Shown one piece after another: positions 50,566-59,618 of a stretch of DNA of 64,000 bases; position 1 is the first letter of the stretch; each line of letters starts with the position of its first letter. The stretch lies in the NCBI RefSeq assembly GCF_039939195.1, contig NZ_JBDUUH010000003.1:310001-374000 (forward strand), in the 5' to 3' direction. The stretch is from Foliimonas ilicis. Its GTDB lineage: Bacteria; Pseudomonadota; Alphaproteobacteria; Rhizobiales; Rhizobiaceae. A program made the translations under genes and the position numbers. The notes under the pieces are model-generated. The model was not told the DNA's origin. It saw only the letters and a program-made list of their open reading frames with translations, and did no database searches.

Positions 50566-52866
50566 ATGAATTTTTCAAATGAAATCGCGTTTCGAAATAT
50601 GCGCAGCCGTCTGATGACGCGTCTGCTGCTCGGCACGGCTATTGGCGTCGGCGCTGTCATGGTGAGCGCGGCCTTTCAACCAGCGTTTGCGCAGACTGCC
50701 ACGACTGCGGAAGCGGAGACGCAGGCGGCTTCGAACGGCTCTGTCAATCTCGGAACGGTCGAAGTGCGCGGCGCTGCGGGCAACACCACTGGCACCGTCG
50801 GCCAACCGCCAGCTCCCTATGCGGGTGGGCAGGTCGCGACCGGCGCTCGGCTCGGCATGCTTGGCAACAGCTCCATTCTCAAAGCGCCGTTCAGCATAAC
50901 AGCGTTCACTGAAAAGCTGATCCGGGATCAACAAGCCAAATCCGTAGCTGATGTCACGTTGAACGACCCATCCGTACGTCAGGATGCACCTACATTCAGC
51001 GAGCGCGATTCTTTCTTCATTCGCGGCTTCTCGGTCACAAATCTCGATACACTTTATGACGGTCTACCCTACATCGCCAATCCGCGCCGCAGCTTCCTTG
51101 AGGGCATCGAACGGGTCGAAATACTGAAGGGACCGACCGCGCTGGCCAATGGCGGTATCGGCCGCGTGGGCGGCACGATCAATCTGGTTCCGAAGCGCGC
51201 CGAAGACGAACCGCTAACTCGCCTCACGACGACCTATCTTAGCGATTCGCAAGTTTGGACGCATGCCGATATCGGTCGCCGTTTCGGTCCTACCGGGGAA
51301 TGGGGTGTTCGCGTGAACGGATCTTACCGGTTCGGTGACACGGCAATGGACCATAACGATGTCCAGGTCGGCGTGGCCACGCTTGGCCTCGACTATCGCG
51401 GCGAGCGCGTCCGCGCCTCACTCGACCTCGGCCACAACACGCAGAACATCGATGGACCCACATCGCTGTTCAACGCCGTCGCCCCCGGCGTCGAAATCCC
51501 TAAAGCTCCGAATGGCAAGATCAATACAGCCAATCCTTTCGAATACCACGACAGCACCCACAACATGGCCGCTGCTCGCGTTGAATTCGATGTCTTGGAA
51601 AACACGACGATATACGCGGCGGCCGGTGCCGGTCGCTACCGCGAGGACTTCCTGACCACGTCTTATACGATCGGCGATCCAAGGCTCGGCACCAGCCCCG
51701 GAATTGGCGACGCACAGGCCGATTTTGGCTATAATCCCCAGCAGATCACAGGGGTTTCCGGCGAAATAGGCCTCCGCTCGGAGTTCGACACCGGTCCTAT
51801 CGGCCACCGATTGAACGTTTCTGTGTCGAGATCGCTCAACGAGAACAACCGCGGTTATTTTAACCCGCGAGCCTTAGGGTTCCCGGATTATCCAACCAAC
51901 ATCTACAATCCGATCTACCTGCCGGACGGTTCGGTGGATACGAGCGGACTTCCTCGTTCGAACGACTTGCACCCGTTTGCAAGTCTGCTTTCTACCAGCA
52001 TCGCTGTTTCGGACACGCTTTCCTTTGCCGACGATCGCTTCCTCCTAACTCTTGGCGGACGCTATCAGGATATGCGGCAAGAAGGCTTTAATACAAATCC
52101 GGCTCGCGGTGTTTTGGGGGAGCGTAACTACTTTTACGAAGGAAACCGCTTCAGCCCTGCCATTGCCGCCGTTGCAAACGTCACCGACAAATTCTCAGTC
52201 TACGCCAACTATGTCGAGGCACTGACAGAAGGTGACATTGCACCCCTTTCTGCCAATAATGGCGGCGATGTATTCCAACCCTACGTGCAAGAGCAGAAAG
52301 AAATCGGCGTCAAATATGATTTCGGTTCGGTCATATTGACCGCAGCACTGTTCGAGATAAGACAGGAGAGCGGCTACACCGATCCGGCGACGAACGAATT
52401 TGGGGTAAACGGCCTTCAGGTCAATCGTGGGCTTGAGCTTTCCGTATATGGTGAACCATTCGATGGGGTTCGCCTACTCGGTGGCGTAACCTTTATGAAT
52501 GCGAAACTGGATAACACTGCTGGCGGAACGTTTGACGGAAACCGCGTGACGGGCGTACCGAAAACGGCGATCAGCTTGTATGGCGAGTACGACACGCCTT
52601 GGGTCGATAATCTGACCCTGACAGGTCGCGTGCTCTACAACGGCAGCACTTTCTACGACCGGGCGAACACGCAGAAAGTGCCCGATTGGACACGCGTCGA
52701 TGTCGGTGCGCGTTATGTCTATGAAAGACAGAACGGCAAGCCGGTCGAATTCAGGGCCAATGTCGAGAATGTTTTCAACGAGAATTACTGGGCTTCGTCG
52801 GCTCGCGGGTTCCTCGCAGCCGGAGCGCCACGGACATTCACGCTCTCCGCTTCGTTCGATTTCTAA
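50566..52866 (+). CDS. TonB-dependent siderophore receptor
   Basis: 766 residues. An extended signal peptide (residues about 1-42, ending PAFAQ) is followed by a TonB-box-like stretch (VNLGTVEVRGA), a plug domain (ILKAPFSITAFTEKLIRDQQ, LNDPSVRQDAPTFSERDSFF, IRGFSVTNLDTLYDGLPYIA, IERVEILKGPTALANGG) and a beta-barrel ending in phenylalanine (TFTLSASFDF). It imports a siderophore or other metal chelate through the outer membrane. Upstream on the same strand is the riboswitch-controlled importer; downstream and convergent is a siderophore ABC importer. Either could be its inner-membrane partner. Confidence 0.9.
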   Translation: MNFSNEIAFRNMRSRLMTRLLLGTAIGVGAVMVSAAFQPAFAQTATTAEAETQAASNGSVNLGTVEVRGAAGNTTGTVGQPPAPYAGGQVATGARLGMLGNSSILKAPFSITAFTEKLIRDQQAKSVADVTLNDPSVRQDAPTFSERDSFFIRGFSVTNLDTLYDGLPYIANPRRSFLEGIERVEILKGPTALANGGIGRVGGTINLVPKRAEDEPLTRLTTTYLSDSQVWTHADIGRRFGPTGEWGVRVNGSYRFGDTAMDHNDVQVGVATLGLDYRGERVRASLDLGHNTQNIDGPTSLFNAVAPGVEIPKAPNGKINTANPFEYHDSTHNMAAARVEFDVLENTTIYAAAGAGRYREDFLTTSYTIGDPRLGTSPGIGDAQADFGYNPQQITGVSGEIGLRSEFDTGPIGHRLNVSVSRSLNENNRGYFNPRALGFPDYPTNIYNPIYLPDGSVDTSGLPRSNDLHPFASLLSTSIAVSDTLSFADDRFLLTLGGRYQDMRQEGFNTNPARGVLGERNYFYEGNRFSPAIAAVANVTDKFSVYANYVEALTEGDIAPLSANNGGDVFQPYVQEQKEIGVKYDFGSVILTAALFEIRQESGYTDPATNEFGVNGLQVNRGLELSVYGEPFDGVRLLGGVTFMNAKLDNTAGGTFDGNRVTGVPKTAISLYGEYDTPWVDNLTLTGRVLYNGSTFYDRANTQKVPDWTRVDVGARYVYERQNGKPVEFRANVENVFNENYWASSARGFLAAGAPRTFTLSASFDF

Positions 52867-52907
52867 GCGGATCAGCGCAACCATACGGTTTCGCTGCAGT
52901 ATTACGT

Positions 52908-52934
52908 AAAACGGGCGCCGTCGGCGCCCGTTTT
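52908..52934. terminator. Bidirectional terminator between receptor and siderophore ATPase genes
   Basis: A perfect 12-bp stem AAAACGGGCGCC-GTC-GGCGCCCGTTTT gives an A-run on one side and a T-run on the other, so it can terminate transcription from both the receptor gene (plus strand) and the convergent ABC operon (minus strand). Confidence 0.88.
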
Positions 52935-52957
52935 TATTTCGAAACTCATCCAAAAAT

Positions 52958-53716
52958 CTAGTGGTGGTGAAGAACGGTAAGCTGCCCGTCGACTTCCGCG
53001 ACACGCATCGAATATCCGAAAACGGCTTCCAGAATTTCCGTGTTCAATATGTCGGCGGGCGCGCCGTTCGCGACGATGCGCCCGTCCTTCATCGCGACGA
53101 TCCTGTCAGCATAGGCGGCGGCGTGGTTGATGTCGTGCAGCACGATGACGATGGTGCGGTTCTGGCTGTCGGCAGCCGAGCGCAGGCACTGCATGAGATG
53201 ACGCGCATAATACATGTCGAGATTGTTCAACGGCTCGTCAAGCAGCAGATAGTCGGTGCCCTGGCAGAATGTCATCGCAACCATTGCACGCTGCTGCTGG
53301 CCGCCGGAAAGCGTGTCGATGAACCTGTCGCCGAGATCGGTCAGGTCGAATTGCGAAAGAGCTGCCTCGATCAGATCACGGTCCTCAGTGTCGAGCCGCC
53401 CGCGATGATGCGGGAAGCGGCCGAACCCAACCAGCTCGCGCACTTTCAACCGGTTGGCCACGGCGGAATTCTGGCGCATCACGGCAAGTGTCTTTGCAAG
53501 CTGCCGGCCGGGCGTCGTATCGACCGGCAGACCATCTACCGTGATCGTCCCGCTTTGCAGTGGCTGTAGCCGCGCGACGAGCGATAGCAGGCTTGATTTG
53601 CCCGCACCATTCGGCCCGACCAGCGCCGTGATGCCGCCCTTCGGCAATTCCAGCGAAATGTCGTGCAGGATTTTCGCCTTGTTATACGCCAGCGATACGC
53701 CTTCGATGCGGATCAT
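52958..53716 (-). CDS. Siderophore ABC transporter ATP-binding protein
   Basis: 252 residues from ATG 53716, which overlaps the permease stop as ATGA. Walker A GPNGAGKSSLL, Q-loop AVMRQNSAVANRLKVRELV, signature LSGGQQQRAMVAM, Walker B YLLLDEPLNNLD and switch histidine in IVLHDINHAA. The MRQ in place of the usual PQ in the Q-loop and DEPLNNLD are typical of the YclP/FatE/VctC branch that transports catecholate, petrobactin-like or carboxylate siderophores. Last gene of a four-gene operon. The frame upstream to 54085 lies in the permease gene and was not used. Confidence 0.92.
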   Translation of the reverse strand: MIRIEGVSLAYNKAKILHDISLELPKGGITALVGPNGAGKSSLLSLVARLQPLQSGTITVDGLPVDTTPGRQLAKTLAVMRQNSAVANRLKVRELVGFGRFPHHRGRLDTEDRDLIEAALSQFDLTDLGDRFIDTLSGGQQQRAMVAMTFCQGTDYLLLDEPLNNLDMYYARHLMQCLRSAADSQNRTIVIVLHDINHAAAYADRIVAMKDGRIVANGAPADILNTEILEAVFGYSMRVAEVDGQLTVLHHH

Positions 53717-54654
53717 CTTTTTCTGGTCCCAAGAAGCAAAATAAGAAACACGGCACCGCCCACGAATTCGATCACGACGCCCAATGTCGATGCTCCGCCC
53801 AGCGCATGCTGAAGCAGCGTCTGGCCTCCGACAAGGACGATGATCGCGGTGAGTGCTGCAGCGGGCAGCATATAGCGGTGCCGTCGTGAATCGACCACGC
53901 GTTCGGCAAGGGCAACAACCAGCAGGCCGAAGAAGGCGACGGGGCCGACAAGCGCGGTCGAGACGGCAACGAGCACCGCCACCAGCATAATCAATCCGGC
54001 GACAGTCCTGCGCCATTCCACGCCGAGTCCCGTTGCCGTATCGCCGCCCAGCGCCAATATGTCGAGCACATGCCGCGAACGCCACGCGACGATGACCGCG
54101 ACGATAGTGAGGATCGTCCCCAGAGCGACAAGCTCGCTATTTATGCTGTTGAAGCTCGCAAAACTTGCACCCTGAACCACCGCGAAATCATTCGGGTCGA
54201 TCAGCCGCGCGAGAAGCGACGACAGGCTGCGAAACAGCACGCCCAGTATGACGCCGCCAAGCAGCATCAGGCCCATGTCCATGCGCGAGAAAAGCATCGG
54301 CAGAAAAAGCGCCAAAGCCAGCGCGATCATAATCGCGACTTCGCCGCCGAATTTGAGACTAGGATCCAGCGCGGCAAAGCCGAGGCCGCCAAAGACGAAC
54401 ACCAGCGCCGTCTGCACAAACAGATAAAGCGCATCTAGGCCCATGATCGACGGCGTGAGGATGCGATTGCCCGTCACCGTCTGGAACAGCACGGTCGAAA
54501 TCGCGATTGCCACCGCCACCTGCACGAGCGCCACGAGGCGGACGGATCGAAGCTCCAACGCGAAGGCAATGTTGCCGCGCAGGCCGATCGTCATGAATGC
54601 GACGATCGAGAGAAGCGCCAGCAAAGCGAGGCCGATCAGTCTGCGCTCAGCCAT
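53713..54654 (-). CDS. Siderophore ABC transporter permease (second)
   Basis: 313 residues from ATG 54654, overlapping the previous permease by 8 nt. FecCD family with the YclO/FatC variant features: LRSVRLVALVQVAVAIAIST, TGNRILTPSIMGLDALYLFV, and PVAFFGLLVVALAERVVDS instead of the more usual FVGLVAPH. It forms a heterodimeric channel with the neighbouring permease. The frame is open to 54846 but that part is within the previous gene. Confidence 0.92.
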   Translation of the reverse strand: MAERRLIGLALLALLSIVAFMTIGLRGNIAFALELRSVRLVALVQVAVAIAISTVLFQTVTGNRILTPSIMGLDALYLFVQTALVFVFGGLGFAALDPSLKFGGEVAIMIALALALFLPMLFSRMDMGLMLLGGVILGVLFRSLSSLLARLIDPNDFAVVQGASFASFNSINSELVALGTILTIVAVIVAWRSRHVLDILALGGDTATGLGVEWRRTVAGLIMLVAVLVAVSTALVGPVAFFGLLVVALAERVVDSRRHRYMLPAAALTAIIVLVGGQTLLQHALGGASTLGVVIEFVGGAVFLILLLGTRKR

Positions 54655-55624
54655 TCGACTTCCGCCCGAACAGAAGCCAGAGGAAGATGATCGCACCGAC
54701 GACGCCAAGTATCGTGCCGACCGGAATTTCATACGGAAAACGCAGAAGCCGGCCGATAATATCGCAGCCCAGCACCAGCGCCGCCCCGCAGCCCGCCACC
54801 CAAGGCAGCGCACCGCGAAGATTGTCCCCGGCAAAACGCGAAACAATGTTCGGCACGACCAGTCCTACAAAGGGGATGAGGCCGACAATGACCACAGTCA
54901 GCGCGGAAATCACCGAGATGATTACCAGCCCCAGTTGCATTATCCGTGCGTAGTTCAGTCCAAGCCCGATGCTGACATCCTTGCCGAGCGACGCGATTGT
55001 CAGTCTGTCGGCCACCCACCAGGCGAGCGCGACCATCACTGCGGAAATCCACAGCAGTTCGTAGCGCCCGCGCAGGACTCCTGAAAACTCTCCATTCGTC
55101 CACACATCGAGATACTGCAGGAGATCGGCCTGCCAGGCGACGAATGTCACGCCAGCTCCCACCACGCCGCCATAAACGAGACCGAAAAGCGGCACTAGAA
55201 ATGGCTGCGTCGGCGGCAGACGATGCGCCAACATCAGAAACACGGACGTACCGCCAAGCGCTGCCAGGCTGGCGAGGATCGTTTTGACCGGCAAGGACGC
55301 CGAAGGCCAGAATATGGTGACGAGAAGAATGCCCAGCGCCGCACTTTGCCCGGTGCCTGCCGTTGTGGGCTCGACGAAACGATTGCGCACCAGCGTCTGC
55401 ATGACCAGACCGGCGATTGCCAGACCCGCACCCGCCAGCAATGCGGCAAGCGTTCTCGGCAAACGGCTGATGAACAGGAGCTGCAACGCCTCGATGTCGG
55501 TGAACGCGCCGCGCGGCGAGAAATCCCCTACGCCGACACAAAGGCTCACGAGAAACAAAAGCAGGAGCGTTGCCATCCCCACCAGTTTTGCACAGTACGA
55601 GCTGCCGGTTACGATTTCTGTCAT
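54647..55624 (-). CDS. Siderophore ABC transporter permease (first)
   Basis: 325 residues, FecCD family, YclN/FatD type: SRLPRTLAALLAGAGLAIAG, VRNRFVEPTTAGTGQSAALG, LIPFVGLVVPNIVSRFAGDN and EIPVGTILGVVGAIIFLWLL. It overlaps the binding-protein stop by 4 nt (55621-55624) and the next permease by 8 nt, so the three membrane/binding genes are tightly coupled. Confidence 0.92.
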   Translation of the reverse strand: MTEIVTGSSYCAKLVGMATLLLLFLVSLCVGVGDFSPRGAFTDIEALQLLFISRLPRTLAALLAGAGLAIAGLVMQTLVRNRFVEPTTAGTGQSAALGILLVTIFWPSASLPVKTILASLAALGGTSVFLMLAHRLPPTQPFLVPLFGLVYGGVVGAGVTFVAWQADLLQYLDVWTNGEFSGVLRGRYELLWISAVMVALAWWVADRLTIASLGKDVSIGLGLNYARIMQLGLVIISVISALTVVIVGLIPFVGLVVPNIVSRFAGDNLRGALPWVAGCGAALVLGCDIIGRLLRFPYEIPVGTILGVVGAIIFLWLLFGRKSNG

Positions 55625-56523
55625 TCAGCCCGCGAAAACGCTTCTGAGATCGTGCCGAGCACACGTTTCGTCGCCTGCGCGCCACCGGCTGCAATGTAGA
55701 AATCGGCAGGCGGAAGATAGACGATTTGCTCGTTCTTCCAGGCCTTGGTCTGGCGCATCAATTCATTGTCGAGCGTGGCCAATGCACTCTGTTCGCCGGA
55801 GCCGATAGACGCCGCGCGATCAAGGACGATGATCCAGTCCGGGTCCGCCTTGCGGATGAATTCGAAGGAAACCGCCTCGCCATGCGTTGCGGAATCGACG
55901 TCCTCGACGGCGGCGGGCAGTTCCAGCGCATTGTGCACCCAGCCGAAGCGCGAGCCCGGACCATATGCAGAGACTTTTGGCCCATTGGTCATGATGATCA
56001 ATGCCTTGCCCTTGCCTTTGACGGCGTTTTTCGCATCGGCAAGCGCCTCGTCCAGTTCGTCCTGCGCCTTCTTTGCTTCATCGGCCCTGTCAAAGATCGT
56101 GCCGTAAGCTGCCAGCCGCGCCTTGGCTTCGGCGAAGAGATCGTCGCCGGTAATCGTCATGTCGATTGTCGGGGCAACCCGGCGTGCTGCTTCGACCTGC
56201 GGGGAAGAGCGGCCGCCGACAATGATCAGGTCCGGCGCCAGCGCGTTCAGCGCTTCAAGATCGGGTTCGAACAGCGTGCCGACGACTTCAGCATTTTCCG
56301 TCAGCTTTGAAAGTTCGGGCAGATAAAGCTTATCCGGGATTCCGTTCGGGTGGATGCCAAGACGATCGAGCGTATCGACGGCTGCAATGTCGAAAACCGC
56401 GATGGTTTTCGGGTTTTCCGCCACGTCGACCTCGCCGATTGCCGTTTCGATCTCTGCAGCCCAAAGCGGCGAAACAGTCATTATGAGCGCAGCCAGTCCT
56501 GCGACCAGCGGGGATTTTCTCAT
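55621..56523 (-). CDS. Siderophore ABC transporter substrate-binding protein (YclQ/FatB type)
   Basis: 300 residues from ATG 56523 with AAGGAG about 7 nt upstream. Signal peptide MRKSPLVAGLAALIMTVSPL with cleavage near WAA|EIE. The mature protein has class III binding-protein motifs: PKTIAVFDIAAVDTLDRLGI, LFEPDLEALNALAPDLIIVG, VSAYGPGSRFGWVHNALELP (the arginine-containing loop that contacts anionic siderophores in FatB/YclQ proteins) and ADPDWIIVLDRAASIGSGEQ. It captures a ferric siderophore and passes it to the two permeases. First gene of the operon; promoter region holds an inverted repeat at 56571-56591. Confidence 0.92.
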   Translation of the reverse strand: MRKSPLVAGLAALIMTVSPLWAAEIETAIGEVDVAENPKTIAVFDIAAVDTLDRLGIHPNGIPDKLYLPELSKLTENAEVVGTLFEPDLEALNALAPDLIIVGGRSSPQVEAARRVAPTIDMTITGDDLFAEAKARLAAYGTIFDRADEAKKAQDELDEALADAKNAVKGKGKALIIMTNGPKVSAYGPGSRFGWVHNALELPAAVEDVDSATHGEAVSFEFIRKADPDWIIVLDRAASIGSGEQSALATLDNELMRQTKAWKNEQIVYLPPADFYIAAGGAQATKRVLGTISEAFSRAE

Positions 56524-56570
56524 CTCTGACTCCTTCGATCCGTTCGCGAAAACGCCCTCGGCGAATTCCT

Positions 56571-56591
56571 GATTAGCGCACTCCACTAATC
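56571..56591. promoter_or_regulatory. Inverted repeat upstream of the siderophore ABC operon
   Basis: GATTAG-N9-CTAATC lies 48-68 bp upstream of the binding-protein start, in the region shared with the divergent DUF6894 gene. It is a candidate site for an iron regulator of rhizobial type (Irr or RirA). The motif match to either consensus was not established. Confidence 0.4.
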
Positions 56592-56728
56592 GAATATTGC
56601 TCATGCTTGCAAGGGATTAACGAGGTTGTGATGTACAGCGCGTCCCGACGTCGCATTGAGACGACATGCATTTTAAGCGGAACCAATCGGAGCCACGATT
56701 ATTCAAATCGGAGAAGTGGATCACACCT

Positions 56729-56962
56729 GTGCCCAAATATAGTTTCGAGTTTCAGAAAAAGTCCGGCGTGGAAGTCGTGGACGGTGTGGAACTCGCGGAC
56801 CTGGGTGCCGTGCGGCAGGAAGCGGCGCAAACAGCACGTGAAATCATGGTCGATGGTATATTGACGGGAGCGGACCGCACCGAATGGGTCACCAATGTTC
56901 GCGATTCCAATGGAAAACTTGTTCTGACGTTTAGATTTTCAGATTTGCTAGACCGAGAATAG
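56729..56962 (+). CDS. Small DUF6894-like protein
   Basis: 77 residues from GTG 56729, giving (M)PKYSFEFQKKSGVEVVDGVE, then ELADLGAVRQEAAQTAREIM and NGKLVLTFRFSDLLDRE. This is the pattern of the small DUF6894 proteins common in rhizobia (PxYxF ... DG ... EL.DL..A..EA ...). Function unknown. The frame is open to an ATG at 56666, but homologous starts usually begin at the MP(K/R)Y position. It lies 52 nt before a Crp-type regulator gene on the same strand. Confidence 0.7.
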   Translation: MPKYSFEFQKKSGVEVVDGVELADLGAVRQEAAQTAREIMVDGILTGADRTEWVTNVRDSNGKLVLTFRFSDLLDRE

Positions 56963-57014
56963 CCGTTAGACCTACGCGGGGCCGAGCTTATAGCGGTCTT
57001 CTGAAAGGACCGGC

Positions 57015-57746
57015 ATGTCTACCGCGACCATCGAATATCTTCTCCGTTCACTTCAACTGAGAGACAAGGTTTCCGACGAAGAAAAAGTCGAACTCGTACG
57101 GATCATCTCACAGACCAAGATATTCGAGCCGGGCGCGTCCATCGTTCAGGAAGACGTTACGCCAACCCATAGCTGCCTGCTGACGGAAGGCCTCGCAGCG
57201 CGGTGTCACTATGTAGTTAATGGAAATCGTCAGATAAGTGCGGTGCACATTCCCGGCGACTTCATGGATTTGCACAATTTCCTGCTGAAGCGCCTGGACC
57301 ACGGAATCGTTGCACTCACCAGATGCAAGGTCGCGCTCGTCGCGCACGAAAACCTCCACGCCGTTACCGAGAAATACCCGCATCTCACACGCCTGCTGTG
57401 GCTGAGTACTGCCATCGACGCCGCGATCCACCGCGCCTGGGTGGTGACGATGGGCAGGCATTCGGCCTTGAGCCAGCTTTCGCATTTCATCTGCGAAATG
57501 TATGCGCGGCATGAAGCGATCGGCCTTGCGACAAATGGAAAGTTCGATTTTGCGATGTCGCAGGCGCAGTTGAGCGACTGCCTCGGCCTTTCGCTGGTGC
57601 ATGTGAACCGCAACCTTCAGGAGTTGCGCAAGCTCGGCCTTCTGGTCTGGCGCGACCAGACGATCGAAATCAAGAATTGGGAAAAGCTTCAGGAACTGGC
57701 CGATTTCGATCCGGCCTACCTGAGCTTCATGAAAGTCCCGCGCTGA
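57015..57746 (+). CDS. Crp/Fnr-family transcriptional regulator
   Basis: 243 residues: an N-terminal cyclic-nucleotide-binding-like beta-roll (FEPGASIVQEDVTPTHSCLL, HIPGDFMDLHNFLL), a long dimerisation helix, and a C-terminal winged helix of HTH_Crp type (FAMSQAQLSDCLGLSLVHVN, NRNLQELRKLGLLVWRDQTI). The cysteine pattern of oxygen-sensing Fnr is absent, so the signal is unknown. The last 20 nt overlap, tail to tail, the end of the pcaQ-type gene on the other strand. Confidence 0.9.
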   Translation: MSTATIEYLLRSLQLRDKVSDEEKVELVRIISQTKIFEPGASIVQEDVTPTHSCLLTEGLAARCHYVVNGNRQISAVHIPGDFMDLHNFLLKRLDHGIVALTRCKVALVAHENLHAVTEKYPHLTRLLWLSTAIDAAIHRAWVVTMGRHSALSQLSHFICEMYARHEAIGLATNGKFDFAMSQAQLSDCLGLSLVHVNRNLQELRKLGLLVWRDQTIEIKNWEKLQELADFDPAYLSFMKVPR

Positions 57747-58665
57747 ACTGCAATTTGGAAACATCGCGGATCGCCTGAACCAGCAGCCCTGCGCTGAATG
57801 ACAGCGGTGTGTCGGTGCGCATCGTCAGCCCGACAGGGCCGAGAGTTTCGGATGTGTCGAGCGGCAGGATTTCCAATATGCCTTCCGCCACATCATCTGC
57901 CACCACGCCCTCCGAAATGAACCAGACCGCGTCCGTTATGCGGGTAAAACTGCGTCCAAACGCGTTGGAAACCGTCTCTACCTCGCTGCGCGGGCTGCTG
58001 CCGCCATGCGTCGCAAGCAGGCGCTCGACAGTCGGGCGAATGACGGAACCGGGCGGCGGCATGAGGATCGGAAACTGCTCGACTTCTGCCAGATCGAGCG
58101 AGCCGTTGACGAGCAGCGGATGCATGGGCCGCACGACAGCAGCGATGCGCTCCGAATAAAGATGCTCGAAAGACAGGCCGGAAATCGCGTCCGGTTCAGC
58201 CATGCGGCCAAGAACGAGATCGACGTCGCCCTGCCGCAAAAGGGAGAGCAGATAGGCGTTCGGCCCGGTGACGATGCGCACCGACGCAGAAGCCCCGTTT
58301 TCGGTGAATGTCTTCACGGCGTGGGGGAGAACCGTTGCGGAAACAGTCGGCAGTGCACCAATTTTGATAACAGGGTCGCTCTGCTGCTGGTTGGCCGCCG
58401 CAACGCCTTGCCGCAGCGCCGAAACTGCATTGCTGGCATAGCGTTCGAACGCTTCGCCGAATGGTGTCAGATGCAGATTGCGGCGACTGCGGTCGAACAG
58501 TGAAACGCCGAGTATGCTTTCCAGCTCCGCAATGGTTTTCGACGCCGCGGGCTGGCTGATATTCAGCGCGGCGGCTGCCTTCACGACGCTCTTTTGCCGG
58601 GCGACTTCGAGAAAGCATATGATCTGGCGCAGCTTTATGCGCCCATCCAGCAGGGATGAACTCAT
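57727..58665 (-). CDS. pcaQ: LysR-family activator of protocatechuate genes, PcaQ
   Basis: 312 residues from ATG 58665 (a frame extension to 58692 adds nine unconserved residues). The N-terminal helix-turn-helix is FLEVARQKSVVKAAAALNIS, QPAASKTIAELESILGVSLF; the C-terminal part is a LysR effector domain (VIKIGALPTVSATVLPHAV, PPPGSVIRPTVERLL). The N-terminus matches the PcaQ pattern, and the gene is divergent from pcaD, where PcaQ activates transcription with beta-carboxy-cis,cis-muconate or a related intermediate as inducer in rhizobia. The gene overlaps the 3' end of the Crp gene by 20 nt on the opposite strand. Confidence 0.9.
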   Translation of the reverse strand: MSSSLLDGRIKLRQIICFLEVARQKSVVKAAAALNISQPAASKTIAELESILGVSLFDRSRRNLHLTPFGEAFERYASNAVSALRQGVAAANQQQSDPVIKIGALPTVSATVLPHAVKTFTENGASASVRIVTGPNAYLLSLLRQGDVDLVLGRMAEPDAISGLSFEHLYSERIAAVVRPMHPLLVNGSLDLAEVEQFPILMPPPGSVIRPTVERLLATHGGSSPRSEVETVSNAFGRSFTRITDAVWFISEGVVADDVAEGILEILPLDTSETLGPVGLTMRTDTPLSFSAGLLVQAIRDVSKLQFSAGLS

Positions 58666-58739
58666 ATCTCTGTTCCAGTATGATTGCGCCACACATCGAC
58701 GCTGAAAAGCTGAATATCCATGGTGCGGACGAATTTAGC

Positions 58740-58755
58740 ATATTCTGCAGGTTAT
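58740..58755 (+). promoter_or_regulatory. Degenerate PcaQ box in the pcaQ-pcaD intergenic region
   Basis: ATATTC-TGCA-GGTTAT resembles the known PcaQ target ATAACC-N4-GGTTAA read on the opposite strand: the GGTTAT half is intact, the other half matches at three of six positions. It lies about 69 bp before the pcaD start. TACAAT near 58778 is a possible -10 box with no good -35, as expected for an activated promoter. Confidence 0.4.
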
Positions 58756-58823
58756 AGGTCAAGGCCAACTATTCATTTTACAATTGCGGCCGCCCGCGCT
58801 TAACAAGCTCAACGGAGTTGAAA

Positions 58824-59618
58824 ATGGCATTTGCGAACTGCAATGGCGTCGTGTTGCACTACCGGGTAAGCGGCCCGGCGGACGGCTTGCCGCTCGTGCT
58901 TTCGAACTCGCTCGGCACCGATCATCGCATCTGGGACGATGTGGTTGCCATTCTCTCGAACCGCTACAAAATTCTCGCCTATGACAAGCGCGGCCACGGC
59001 CTATCTGACGCGCCCGAAGGGCCTTATTCGGTAGCCGACCACGCTGCCGATCTTCTGGCACTCACGAAAATCGTGGGCTTCGATCGCTTCGCGCTGTGCG
59101 GCGTATCGGTCGGCGGCATGATTGCGCAATATGTTGCGGCAAACCAGCCGGGGAAGGTCGCCGCGCTCATCCTTTGCGACACGGCGGTCAAGATCGGCAA
59201 TGCCGAGACTTGGAACGCCCGCATCGAAGCCGTTCGGCGCGATGGCATTGCATCGATCAGCGAAGCAATTCTTGAACGCTGGCTATCGCCATCTTTCCGC
59301 ACCGAGCGAAAAGACGATTACTCAGGCTGGCGCAATCTCCTCGAACGCACATCGCCTGTCGGGTATGCGGCGACCTGCGAAACCGTGCGCGATGCGGATT
59401 TGACCGACGATGCAGCCCGGATCGAAGCGCCAACGCTCGTTATCTGCGGTGAGAACGATCTCTCCACGCCGCCCGCTCTGGTTTCGGAAACGGCAAAGCT
59501 GATCCGAAGCGCGTCGTTCAAGACGATCGCCGGGGCGGGTCACATTCCATCCATCGAACAAGCTGAAATTCTGGCAGGCCTTATGCGCAGCCATTTCGAA
59601 GAGGCCAATTATGTCTGA
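58824..59618 (+). CDS. pcaD: 3-oxoadipate enol-lactonase PcaD
   Basis: 264 residues from ATG 58824 (CGGAG 8 nt upstream). Alpha/beta-hydrolase: VLSNSLGTDHRIWDDV, YDKRGHGLSDAP, nucleophile S95 in GVSVGGMIAQY, acid D in VICGENDLSTPP and catalytic histidine in AGAGHIPSIEQ. It hydrolyses beta-ketoadipate enol-lactone to beta-ketoadipate in the protocatechuate pathway. First gene of the pca operon; overlaps pcaC by 8 nt. Confidence 0.93.
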   Translation: MAFANCNGVVLHYRVSGPADGLPLVLSNSLGTDHRIWDDVVAILSNRYKILAYDKRGHGLSDAPEGPYSVADHAADLLALTKIVGFDRFALCGVSVGGMIAQYVAANQPGKVAALILCDTAVKIGNAETWNARIEAVRRDGIASISEAILERWLSPSFRTERKDDYSGWRNLLERTSPVGYAATCETVRDADLTDDAARIEAPTLVICGENDLSTPPALVSETAKLIRSASFKTIAGAGHIPSIEQAEILAGLMRSHFEEANYV

